Of a DNA stretch of 10,204 bases, positions 1-6,136 are shown one piece after another. The notes under the pieces were generated by a model. That model was not told where the DNA came from and searched no databases. It saw only the letters and a program-made list of their open reading frames with translations. Numbering within the stretch: position 1 is the stretch's first letter; each line of letters starts with the position of its first letter. Origin of the DNA: JBMYQA01 sp049600855 (GTDB lineage Bacteria; Bacteroidota; Bacteroidia; Cytophagales; Flammeovirgaceae); NCBI GenBank assembly GCA_049600855.1, contig JBMYQA010000225.1, positions 1 to 10,204 of the forward strand, given 5' to 3'. The position numbers and the translations under genes were made by a program.

Positions 1-532
1 CATTCTTGCGATAGGTTTCTAAGGCTGCGTCAATGGCCGAATTAGCTGCCCCAATTACGGCCACTTTCTGGCTTGCATACAAATGTGGATCATCGTAATA
101 ATGCTTTACTTTAGGTAAATCTTCTCCAGGAACATTCATCATTTGGGGCACATCGTAAAAGCCCGTAGCAATAATCACTGCTTGGGTTTTATATTCCGCC
201 TTTGAAGTCTTTACCCGATAGCCTTCTGCTTCTGGCGAAACCATCTCTACAGGCTCATAGAGTTTACTGTTTAATTCCCAACTACTTTGTACCCTACGGT
301 AATACTCCATCGCCTCTCTACGGGTAGGTTTCGGGTTATGTGAGATGAAAGGTACTCCACCAATTTCCAACAACTCCGAAGTAGAGAAAAAAGTCATGTT
401 GATCGGGTAGTTGTACATGGAGTTGACCAAACAACCTTTCTCTACAATTAAATAATTTAACCCAGCCTTTTTTGCCTCAATCCCACAAGCTAAGCCAATT
501 GGCCCGCCACCAATAATCAATACATCCAACAT
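1..532 (-). CDS. ypdA: YpdA-family bacillithiol disulfide reductase-like flavoprotein (3' end outside window)
   Basis: The window holds the N-terminal 177 residues; the gene runs off the left edge. The FAD-binding Rossmann motif GGGPIGLACG lies at residues 8-17. It is followed by the family-typical stretch with EKG, NYP and TFFST (about 31-51), a central ATG motif (IATGFYD, 121-127), and the start of the NADPH-binding fold, VAVIGAANSAIDAALE (about 157-172). This arrangement matches YpdA, a cytosolic NADPH-dependent reductase thought to recycle oxidised bacillithiol, the low-molecular-weight thiol of Firmicutes and many Bacteroidota. The ATG at 530-532 sits directly before the FAD motif, so the start is secure although no Shine-Dalgarno is visible. 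From memory, Staphylococcus aureus YpdA has a functional Cys inside GGGPCG; here that position is Ile12, with Cys16 four residues on. The family call is firm, the substrate is inferred. Confidence 0.88.
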   Translation of the reverse strand, partial: MLDVLIIGGGPIGLACGIEAKKAGLNYLIVEKGCLVNSMYNYPINMTFFSTSELLEIGGVPFISHNPKPTRREAMEYYRRVQSSWELNSKLYEPVEMVSPEAEGYRVKTSKAEYKTQAVIIATGFYDVPQMMNVPGEDLPKVKHYYDDPHLYASQKVAVIGAANSAIDAALETYRKN

Positions 533-599
533 GATAATTCTGCTATTATTTAAACATGTGCTTACTTAACCCAAAAATCAATAAAGCCGTTTCTGACCA

Positions 600-607
600 C
601 AAAGATA
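600..607 (-). promoter_or_regulatory. Putative -7 box of the ypdA promoter (TATCTTTG)
   Basis: Read on the minus strand, this is TATCTTTG, an exact match to the Bacteroidota primary-sigma -7 consensus TAnnTTTG. It lies about 68 bases upstream of the ypdA ATG. The nearest TTG for a -33 element is 23 bases further upstream (631-633), slightly longer than the usual 19-21, so the -33 half is weak. Transcription would start near 593. Confidence 0.4.
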
Positions 608-743
608 ATGGTGTAGTATTGAAGTTATAGCAATCATACCTGCAAACGGATGTGTAACAAAACAGGCAAAATCCAAAAAAATCGTTAAAAAGTCTAACTT
701 TTATTAAACAATATTCACATCTATCCCGTTTAATTACAATATA

Positions 744-893
744 ATGGATGTAAAATCTGTTTTAGTCTTAGAGAAGTTAAAATCATACGCGATGAAGAAA
801 ACAAGAGAAAAACGCTTGGAAAAACTGAAAGCTTTGGTTTTTGAAATGAAAGAGAAAAGACAAAAAACTCCGAAAACCAATCCGAAGTCTTAA
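744..893 (+). CDS. Small lysine-rich protein of 49 residues, unknown function
   Basis: ATG at 744 opens a 49-codon frame ending in TAA at 891-893. The product begins MDVKSVLVLEKLKSYAMKK and is strongly basic (many Lys and Arg, ending KTPKTNPKS). Its middle looks like an amphipathic helix (about residues 5-41), and it has no signal peptide or membrane segment. I do not recognise a family. Support for a real gene comes from the strong intrinsic terminator 39 bases after the stop (932-959) and the absence of any other gene that terminator could serve on this strand. A poor -7-like TAACTTTT lies at 695-702, without a clear -33. It sits in the same frame as the CHAT-nSTAND gene but is separated from it by two stops (891-893 and 918-920). 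It could be an independent small protein, an accessory to the CHAT-nSTAND gene, or a chance frame in an untranslated RNA. Confidence 0.4.
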   Translation: MDVKSVLVLEKLKSYAMKKTREKRLEKLKALVFEMKEKRQKTPKTNPKS

Positions 894-931
894 CCAGATA
901 TTCAGTTTTCGATAGAATAGCACAATACGAT

Positions 932-959
932 GGACAGGGCACAAGCCTTGTCCTTTTTT
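932..959 (+). terminator. Intrinsic terminator after the 49-residue ORF; also left copy of the flanking palindrome
   Basis: GGACAGGGC (932-940) pairs with GCCTTGTCC (945-953) over nine base pairs with one G-U, closing a 4-base ACAA loop. Six T residues follow at 954-959. This is a textbook Rho-independent terminator on the plus strand. The same arm sequence recurs at 3994-4014 beyond the CHAT-nSTAND gene, so the element may also belong to a dispersed palindrome family. The ATG at 930-932 overlaps the first base of the stem. Confidence 0.8.
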
Positions 960-978
960 GTTGCCTTCACTATATTCA
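948..978 (+). promoter_or_regulatory. Possible promoter of the CHAT-nSTAND gene
   Basis: TTG at 948-950 and TATATTCA at 971-978 are separated by 20 bases, the spacing expected for a Bacteroidota -33/-7 pair, but the -7 box matches TAnnTTTG at only four of six fixed positions. The -33 element would lie inside the terminator stem, and transcription would begin around 983-986, leaving a very short leader before TTG 999. This is weak evidence, offered because transcription from upstream should stop at 959. Confidence 0.22.
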
Positions 979-998
979 AGGTAAAAATCAACACTACC

Positions 999-3959
999 TT
1001 GAGCCAACCTAATCCCATTCCAATCATTTTTTTGGCCTTTGCCAACGATCAAGTCGATCGGGCCAGCTACTTACGTGGTCTTAAAAAAGAACGCGATGGC
1101 ATTCGCGAAGCGTTAAAAGTAGCAGAACGTGCAGGCTTGTGCCAACTGGTAGAGCGAAGTAATGCCACCATCCAAAATATTATTGATGTATTTCAAGAGT
1201 TTCAAGATCGCATAGCCATTTTCCATTATGGTGGGCATTCGAACGGTTATCAATTACTTTTGGAGACCTTAGAAGGAGCTAATTCAGCTGCACATAGCGA
1301 AGGGCTTGTTTCCTTTTTTGCCAAACAAAAAAACCTGAAATTGATCTTTCTCAATGGGTGTTCTTCCCAACAACAAGCCATTGATTTGATTGAAGCAGGC
1401 ATACCAGCCGTCATTGGGACTTCTCAATCCATTAATGATCGGGTAGCCACTCGGCTAGCCATTCGATTTTACAAAGGGTTAGCAGCAGGCAAAGAAATCG
1501 ACCGATCTTGGCAAGAAGCCGTTGATGAGGCTAAGATTGAAAAAGGCACTTCCAATTTCCGAGACTTTTACTGGGAAGGCATGGGCACCTCATCTGGGCA
1601 GCCATCAACTGTTGCGCCTTTGGATCGTTTCCCTTGGGAAATCCATTACAAAGAAGGAGCCGAAAGCATTAAAGAATGGGATTTACCAGAAGCCGTTTCC
1701 AATCCTTTATACGGCCTTCCTCCTATTCCACCAACTCACTTTTTACCCCAAAAACCTTTTTTATTTTTCAAGCGATATGAACGCCAACATGCTGAGGTCT
1801 TTTTTGGGCGTGCTTCCTTCATTCGTAAACTCTATAATCTGGTAACGTCTAACCTAGCGCCTCCCATCATCTTGTTTTATGGTCAGTCGGGTGCGGGAAA
1901 ATCGTCTTTGTTAGATGCGGGATTATTACCCAGAATCGAGGAAGCTTATGAAGCCATTTATGTGCGAAGAGATGCTTCCCTTGGCTTAGTGGAAACGATG
2001 AAAAAATCACTTCACCAGCGCTTAAACCGACCAACAGATTTTCCTAGTTTACTTGATATTCCAAAAATAAACCCACCTTCCTCTCCTCCTTCTTCCACAT
2101 TAATTGAAGAACTTTTACAGCTTGCCAAACGCCATCCCAGCTATTCGAATGAATTGAAACGATTGGCAAATCAGGCTAAACAGGATCAGAAAAGGCAAGA
2201 AAAAAAGCAAGAAATTACGGGCATTGCAGGTTTATGGCATCGTGTAGAAGAACAAACGGGTAAACCGTTAATCTTTATTTTAGATCAAGTAGAAGAAATG
2301 TTTACACATCCTCATGAGCAACTCAACAATGAGGGGGAAGATTTTTTTGGAGCGCTGCATACACTTTTTGGCACCAAACAGCTTTGTCCTAAAGGAAGGC
2401 TCATGCTTGCTTTTCGAAAGGAGTTTACGGCTGAAATCGAGCGGGATATGAGTAATGCTCAACTTCCTTTCTCTAAAGTTTTTCTTACCAAACTGGAACG
2501 CCCGAATATCATTGAAGCCATTACAGGTTTGACCTCAACCGAGCAGCTTCGCACAACATACAACATCCAAATTGATGAAAACCTTCCCGTCATTATTGCC
2601 GATGATTTATTGGAAGATCAAGACAGCCCAATTGCGCCTGTGTTACAAATTTTACTCACGAAAATGTGGGATAAAGCGACCGAAGCAAATGCTGAAAACC
2701 CTCACTTTTCCGAAACGCTTTATCAGCAAATTAAAGACGAGGGCTTGCTAATGGACGATTTTCTCAACCAGCAGCTCAAAAAGCTTTCTCAAGATCATTC
2801 GACTTATGTAGAATCAGGTTTGGTACTCGATTTACTCCATTTCCACACCACTAAACGACGTACATCAGCTTCGCAAGAAGAAAAAAGTGTGTTAGCTCGT
2901 TATGAGGATAAAGCTGAATTGGTTGCCACCCTGCTCCATGAGCTTACCAAATTATGTTTACTAGTTCCTGTGAGAAGTGGCGTACGAAAACTCACTCACG
3001 ATACCTTAGCCCAAATTGTCAACCAAAAATTTCACGAATCTGTCACGCCAGGCCAACGTGCCATGCGTATTTTAACCTATAAAATGCTCGATTACGAAGC
3101 TGGTGAAGAGGTGTTATTAGACAGTTCCGATTTAAGAATTATTGAAGCGGGGCTAGCTGGCATGCGCAAACTGAGTCCGAAAGAAGAAGAATTAATTCAA
3201 CGGAGTCGGGAAGAAATTGAAAGGCGCACCGTCGTGCAAGCCCGAAAAGATGCGGAAATTGTATTCTTTAGGGAACGGAGTGAAGAAAAAGAAGTGGATA
3301 CTACTTTGCTGCGTTTACTGGCGGTAATGGAAGAAGAATCGCAGAAAAAACATCCAAGGCACAAAGCCATTGCCCACGCTGCTTACCAGCAATACCCAGA
3401 CCATCCTGGTGCATTGCGTTTGGTCTACGCTCTTTTACCTAAAATCACTCCTCAAACTGCCCCAGTTTCTGAGTACACAACACTATTTGAGCAAGATAAC
3501 GGCGATTTACTAGCCTTAGATCCTGATGAGAACTTCAGTAGTCCTTTGATCCCCTCTTTCCAAGCCGATTGGCACGTTAAGGTCTCTTTTCCGGCAGCAA
3601 TCGAAATTATAGATGAAGCAGGAGAAATTAGTTATGAATTTAATGTCATCATTCGCGATTATGGCCTGTTGCTTTCTTTAGTCATGCTTCCTGATAATAT
3701 CCATTTTGTGCTTTGCACAACAGATGGCTTAGTCATGATGTATAACCTGCGTGCAGAAAAAGTATTTGAAATTGGTGATCGAGCTGATGAAGCGCATCCG
3801 TATGAATCGGCAGTGTGTGACCCTGAAAGTAATGAGCTGCTGTTAAAAAAGGGGGAGTCTGTTGAAATTTATCCCCTTCATCCCTCAGTAATCTTGAACC
3901 CGCTTGAGATTCCGCCATTGAGTGCGAGTGAGAAGCGCGCTTTTGATATGAATTGGTAG
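999..3959 (+). CDS. CHAT protease-nSTAND ATPase protein with a short beta-propeller-like tail
   Basis: A large multidomain protein of about 986 residues, numbered here from TTG 999. Residues ~7-195 form a CHAT (caspase-like) protease domain: HYGGHSNG (76-83) gives the catalytic His80 and FLNGCSS the catalytic Cys121. Residues ~265-700 are a STAND-type NTPase of the nSTAND1 kind, with FFGR (268-271), Walker A GQSGAGKSS (295-303), Walker B LIFILD ending at Asp429, and a winged-helix-like LTHDTLA (665-671). A Pro/Ser- and Lys-rich insert (about 357-408) separates the Walker motifs. Helices follow to ~812, then only about 135 residues of beta-rich sequence with one good WD40-like blade (898-917 core) and one degenerate blade. 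STAND proteins oligomerise on ligand binding; the inferred role is a cytosolic sensor that unleashes a Cys protease, as in anti-phage or cell-death systems. The frame extends to ATG 930, but that codon touches the terminator stem, whereas TTG 999 gives the family-like opening SQPNPIPIIFLAFAND. Domain calls are strong, defence is inference. Confidence 0.85.
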   Translation: MSQPNPIPIIFLAFANDQVDRASYLRGLKKERDGIREALKVAERAGLCQLVERSNATIQNIIDVFQEFQDRIAIFHYGGHSNGYQLLLETLEGANSAAHSEGLVSFFAKQKNLKLIFLNGCSSQQQAIDLIEAGIPAVIGTSQSINDRVATRLAIRFYKGLAAGKEIDRSWQEAVDEAKIEKGTSNFRDFYWEGMGTSSGQPSTVAPLDRFPWEIHYKEGAESIKEWDLPEAVSNPLYGLPPIPPTHFLPQKPFLFFKRYERQHAEVFFGRASFIRKLYNLVTSNLAPPIILFYGQSGAGKSSLLDAGLLPRIEEAYEAIYVRRDASLGLVETMKKSLHQRLNRPTDFPSLLDIPKINPPSSPPSSTLIEELLQLAKRHPSYSNELKRLANQAKQDQKRQEKKQEITGIAGLWHRVEEQTGKPLIFILDQVEEMFTHPHEQLNNEGEDFFGALHTLFGTKQLCPKGRLMLAFRKEFTAEIERDMSNAQLPFSKVFLTKLERPNIIEAITGLTSTEQLRTTYNIQIDENLPVIIADDLLEDQDSPIAPVLQILLTKMWDKATEANAENPHFSETLYQQIKDEGLLMDDFLNQQLKKLSQDHSTYVESGLVLDLLHFHTTKRRTSASQEEKSVLARYEDKAELVATLLHELTKLCLLVPVRSGVRKLTHDTLAQIVNQKFHESVTPGQRAMRILTYKMLDYEAGEEVLLDSSDLRIIEAGLAGMRKLSPKEEELIQRSREEIERRTVVQARKDAEIVFFRERSEEKEVDTTLLRLLAVMEEESQKKHPRHKAIAHAAYQQYPDHPGALRLVYALLPKITPQTAPVSEYTTLFEQDNGDLLALDPDENFSSPLIPSFQADWHVKVSFPAAIEIIDEAGEISYEFNVIIRDYGLLLSLVMLPDNIHFVLCTTDGLVMMYNLRAEKVFEIGDRADEAHPYESAVCDPESNELLLKKGESVEIYPLHPSVILNPLEIPPLSASEKRAFDMNW

Positions 3960-3993
3960 GGAAAAGGGTATGAGAATTTTAAGTGGGAAAGGT

Positions 3994-4014
3994 GGACAAG
4001 GCGGTGCCTTGTCC
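3994..4014. repeat. Right copy of the flanking palindrome (GGACAAGGC-GGT-GCCTTGTCC)
   Basis: This is a perfect 9-bp inverted repeat with a 3-base loop, lying between the convergent CHAT-nSTAND and fhs genes. Its arms match those at 932-953 except for one base in the left arm (A versus G). There is no good T-tract on either side, so it is a weak terminator at best. It may serve as a transcript-end hairpin for both genes or be a member of a dispersed REP-like palindrome family. I saw no third copy in the window. Confidence 0.75.
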
Positions 4015-4027
4015 GTATAATTTGGGA

Positions 4028-5704
4028 TTAGGAAAGTCCTGTGATGGTGCCTTCGTTATCGATATCCATGCCTTCGGCAGCGGGCGTTGCCGGGAGTCCT
4101 GGTAAGCGGAGAATATTCCCTGTAATTGGGATGACAAAGCCAGCACCTGCGGCAAATTCAAATTCTCGTACCGTTAGTGAAAACCCTGAAGGCCGACCTT
4201 TCAAGCTATCTTGATCAGAGATCGACTTCTGGGTTTTGGCCACACAAATGGGTAGCTGATCCATGCCTAGTTCTTTAATTCGCTTGAGCTGTCTTCGCGC
4301 CTTACTCTCATACTTTACCCCATCAGCCCCATAGATTTTAGTGGCTAGTGCATGCAACTTATCTTCGATACTTGAATGCCAATCGTAAGCAGGTTGGTAT
4401 GTGCCTTGGCATCTTTCGGTAGCTTCTACAACGGCTTGTGCCAACGCCGTAGCGCCTGCTCCTCCTTTTTCCCAGCCATCAAAAATCTCAGCGCGTTCTC
4501 CCATGCCCTCCACGTGTCGCTTAATAAAATCAAGCTCAGCATCCGTGTCACTTACAAAACGATTGATAGACACCACAATCGGCAAACCAAAGCTTTGTAC
4601 ATTTTCAATGTGTTTCTCTAAGTTAGCAATCCCTTTCTTAAGTGCCTCTAAATCTTCTTCTTTCAACGACTTCAAATCTTTGCCACCATGATATTTTAAT
4701 GCCCTTACGGTAGCTACAATGACTACTGTATGTGGTGAAAGCCCTGAATACCCACATTTAATGTCTAAAAATTTCTCTGCTCCTAAATCTGCACCAAAAC
4801 CAGCTTCGGTAACTACATAGTCGGAAAGGCTTAAACCTGTTTTAGTAGCAATGACGGAATTGGTTCCTTGCGCAATATTGGCAAAGGGCCCTCCATGAAT
4901 AATTGCGGGATTTCCTTCCAAGGTCTGCACTAGATTTGGTTGAATCGCATCTTTCAATAAAATTGCCATTGCCCCCTGTGCGTTTAGATCACGAGCATAT
5001 ATTGGTTTTCGATCAAAGGTATCGCCCACATAAATGGAGGCCAGCTTTTCCTTCAAATCATCAAAGTTCTCCGCCAAACACAAAATCGCCATAATTTCAG
5101 AAGCTGCGGTAATGTTGAACCCAGATTCTCTTGGCATTCCTCCACCTTTTCCACCTAAGCCTGTAATCATCGTGCGCAAAGAGCGATCATTCATGTCCAT
5201 TACCCGCTTCCAAGTAACGGTACGCGGATCAATCCCTAAGTTTTTCTCTCCTTTCGCCTGAATATTATTATCAATCATGGCTGACAATAAATTATTCGCC
5301 TTTTCAATGGCAGAGAAATCTCCTGTAAAGTGTAAGTTGATGTCCACCATCGGCACCACTTGAGCATAGCCACCACCTGCTGCACCACCTTTAATGCCGA
5401 ATACAGGACCAAGCGAGGGTTCTCGCAGTACAACGGTCGTTTGTTTTCCCAGCTTATTTAATCCTTCAGTCAACCCAATGGAACACGTCGTTTTACCTTC
5501 GCCAGAGGGAGTTGGGGTAATGGCTGTCACCAAAATCAGTTTATTCTTTTTGAGTTGATCGGTATCAATGAGGTTCAGCGGGAGCTTTGCTTTATACTTG
5601 CCATACATTTCTAAAGCATCTTCAGATACCTTCAATTTGGCTGCAATCGCTTGAATGGGTAATAAATTGGCCGCTTGAGCAATTTCTATATCGGATTTTA
5701 CCAT
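4028..5704 (-). CDS. fhs: Formate-tetrahydrofolate ligase (10-formyl-THF synthetase)
   Basis: The enzyme makes 10-formyltetrahydrofolate from formate, ATP and THF, feeding one-carbon units to purine synthesis and related pathways in the cytosol. The product is 558 residues, the normal full length for the family. It carries the P-loop-like TPTPSGEGKTT (about 63-73), the highly conserved REPSLGPVFGIKGGAAGGG block (94-112), DINLHFTGDFSAI just after it, and the C-terminal GFVIPITGNILRLPGLP region, ending in a typical GTITGLS tail. The ATG at 5702-5704 gives the family-typical opening (SDIEIAQ) with no Shine-Dalgarno. The gene stands alone: it converges with the CHAT-nSTAND gene across a 68-base gap and has a 432-base gap upstream containing inverted repeats. 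Nothing looks damaged. Confidence 0.97.
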   Translation of the reverse strand: MVKSDIEIAQAANLLPIQAIAAKLKVSEDALEMYGKYKAKLPLNLIDTDQLKKNKLILVTAITPTPSGEGKTTCSIGLTEGLNKLGKQTTVVLREPSLGPVFGIKGGAAGGGYAQVVPMVDINLHFTGDFSAIEKANNLLSAMIDNNIQAKGEKNLGIDPRTVTWKRVMDMNDRSLRTMITGLGGKGGGMPRESGFNITAASEIMAILCLAENFDDLKEKLASIYVGDTFDRKPIYARDLNAQGAMAILLKDAIQPNLVQTLEGNPAIIHGGPFANIAQGTNSVIATKTGLSLSDYVVTEAGFGADLGAEKFLDIKCGYSGLSPHTVVIVATVRALKYHGGKDLKSLKEEDLEALKKGIANLEKHIENVQSFGLPIVVSINRFVSDTDAELDFIKRHVEGMGERAEIFDGWEKGGAGATALAQAVVEATERCQGTYQPAYDWHSSIEDKLHALATKIYGADGVKYESKARRQLKRIKELGMDQLPICVAKTQKSISDQDSLKGRPSGFSLTVREFEFAAGAGFVIPITGNILRLPGLPATPAAEGMDIDNEGTITGLS

Positions 5705-5734
5705 GCTTTGTTAGTTAAAGTTGTTTGAGATAAA

Positions 5735-5811
5735 GCGCTTGTTTAAAGTAAGGGATTTCGAACCGAAAATAAGCTAATTTGTAGGTAAAAGACTTTATTT
5801 TAAACAAGCTC
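5735..5811. promoter_or_regulatory. Inverted repeat in the fhs leader region
   Basis: The arms 5735-5752 and 5794-5811 are complementary at 15 of 18 positions, with an uninterrupted core GCTTGTTTAAA / TTTAAACAAGC (5737-5747 and 5799-5809). They are separated by 41 bases. The near arm is 30 bases upstream of the fhs ATG. If transcription starts near 5820, the pair would fold into a stem in the fhs 5' leader; alternatively each arm is a binding half-site. It does not match a riboswitch class that I recognise. Confidence 0.4.
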
Positions 5812-5826
5812 AAAGGTTGAGGTTGC

Positions 5827-5834
5827 CAAAAATA
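5827..5834 (-). promoter_or_regulatory. Possible -7 box for fhs (TATTTTTG)
   Basis: On the minus strand this reads TATTTTTG, fitting TAnnTTTG, about 122 bases upstream of the fhs ATG. No TTG lies at the expected 19-21 bases further upstream, so the match is only half supported. It would place the inverted repeat at 5735-5811 inside the transcript. Confidence 0.25.
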
Positions 5835-6038
5835 CGAAATTCCTTCAGTTAGGCATTAGGAGTGGAACGATCTTTAACTGATTAGAACCCATTTACCTTA
5901 ATTTAGAAGCAGTCCATCACATCATGATGATCTTTTACCTTAAAAACTGAGCTGAATTGCATTCTCCTAAGAAGCGTTATGGCAATTTTGTTTCTCTTTT
6001 CATGCTTTAACAAATCAATCATTCGATCATTTGCCTTT

Positions 6039-6072
6039 CCCCTAGAAAATCTCTAATATTAGAATGTAGGGG
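6039..6072. promoter_or_regulatory. Nested inverted repeat upstream of the SPFH gene
   Basis: CCCCTA (6039-6044) and TAGGGG (6067-6072) enclose the perfect 12-base palindrome TCTAATATTAGA (6052-6063). The element ends 64 bases before the SPFH start. It could be an operator for a dimeric repressor or part of a leader structure. No specific regulator is indicated by the sequence. Confidence 0.3.
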
Positions 6073-6136
6073 CTATACATTATGGTTTCTATTCCAAAAT
6101 CTAATTGAAATTTTTCTAACTCAACCTTTTCCAGAT

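Larger units (their letters stand above)
5705..6136. other. Intergenic gap between divergent fhs and the SPFH gene
   Basis: No convincing gene is seen in these 432 bases. The gap must hold promoters for both neighbours. It contains the inverted repeat at 5735-5811, a possible -7 box for fhs at 5827-5834, a 10-base palindrome CATCATGATG (5920-5929), a direct repeat TTTACCTTAA (5892-5901 and 5934-5943), and the nested inverted repeat at 6039-6072. The only short plus-strand frame worth naming is 25 codons at 5979-6056, which I rejected. Confidence 0.6.

Noticed and set aside
930..1000. Apparent signal peptide or membrane anchor at the N-terminus of the CHAT-nSTAND protein
   Set aside because: The hydrophobic run comes from translating the terminator and leader; the better start at 999 removes it.
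730..1052. Two overlapping minus-strand frames (70 and 89 codons) opposite the small ORF, the terminator and the start of the CHAT gene
   Set aside because: They run antisense through the strong terminator and the CHAT N-terminus, have Phe/Ser/Leu-rich low-information products, and match no family.
1522..1845. 107-codon plus-strand frame inside the CHAT-nSTAND gene
   Set aside because: It overlaps the region between the CHAT and STAND domains in another frame; the host frame carries clear conserved motifs.
4376..5261. Several plus-strand frames opposite fhs
   Set aside because: fhs is intact and highly conserved over this stretch; the opposite-strand products have no recognisable features.
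5979..6056. 25-codon plus-strand frame with a hydrophobic, lipobox-like start (MAILFLFSC)
   Set aside because: It is too short, has no promoter or terminator context, and overlaps the nested inverted repeat that better explains the region.
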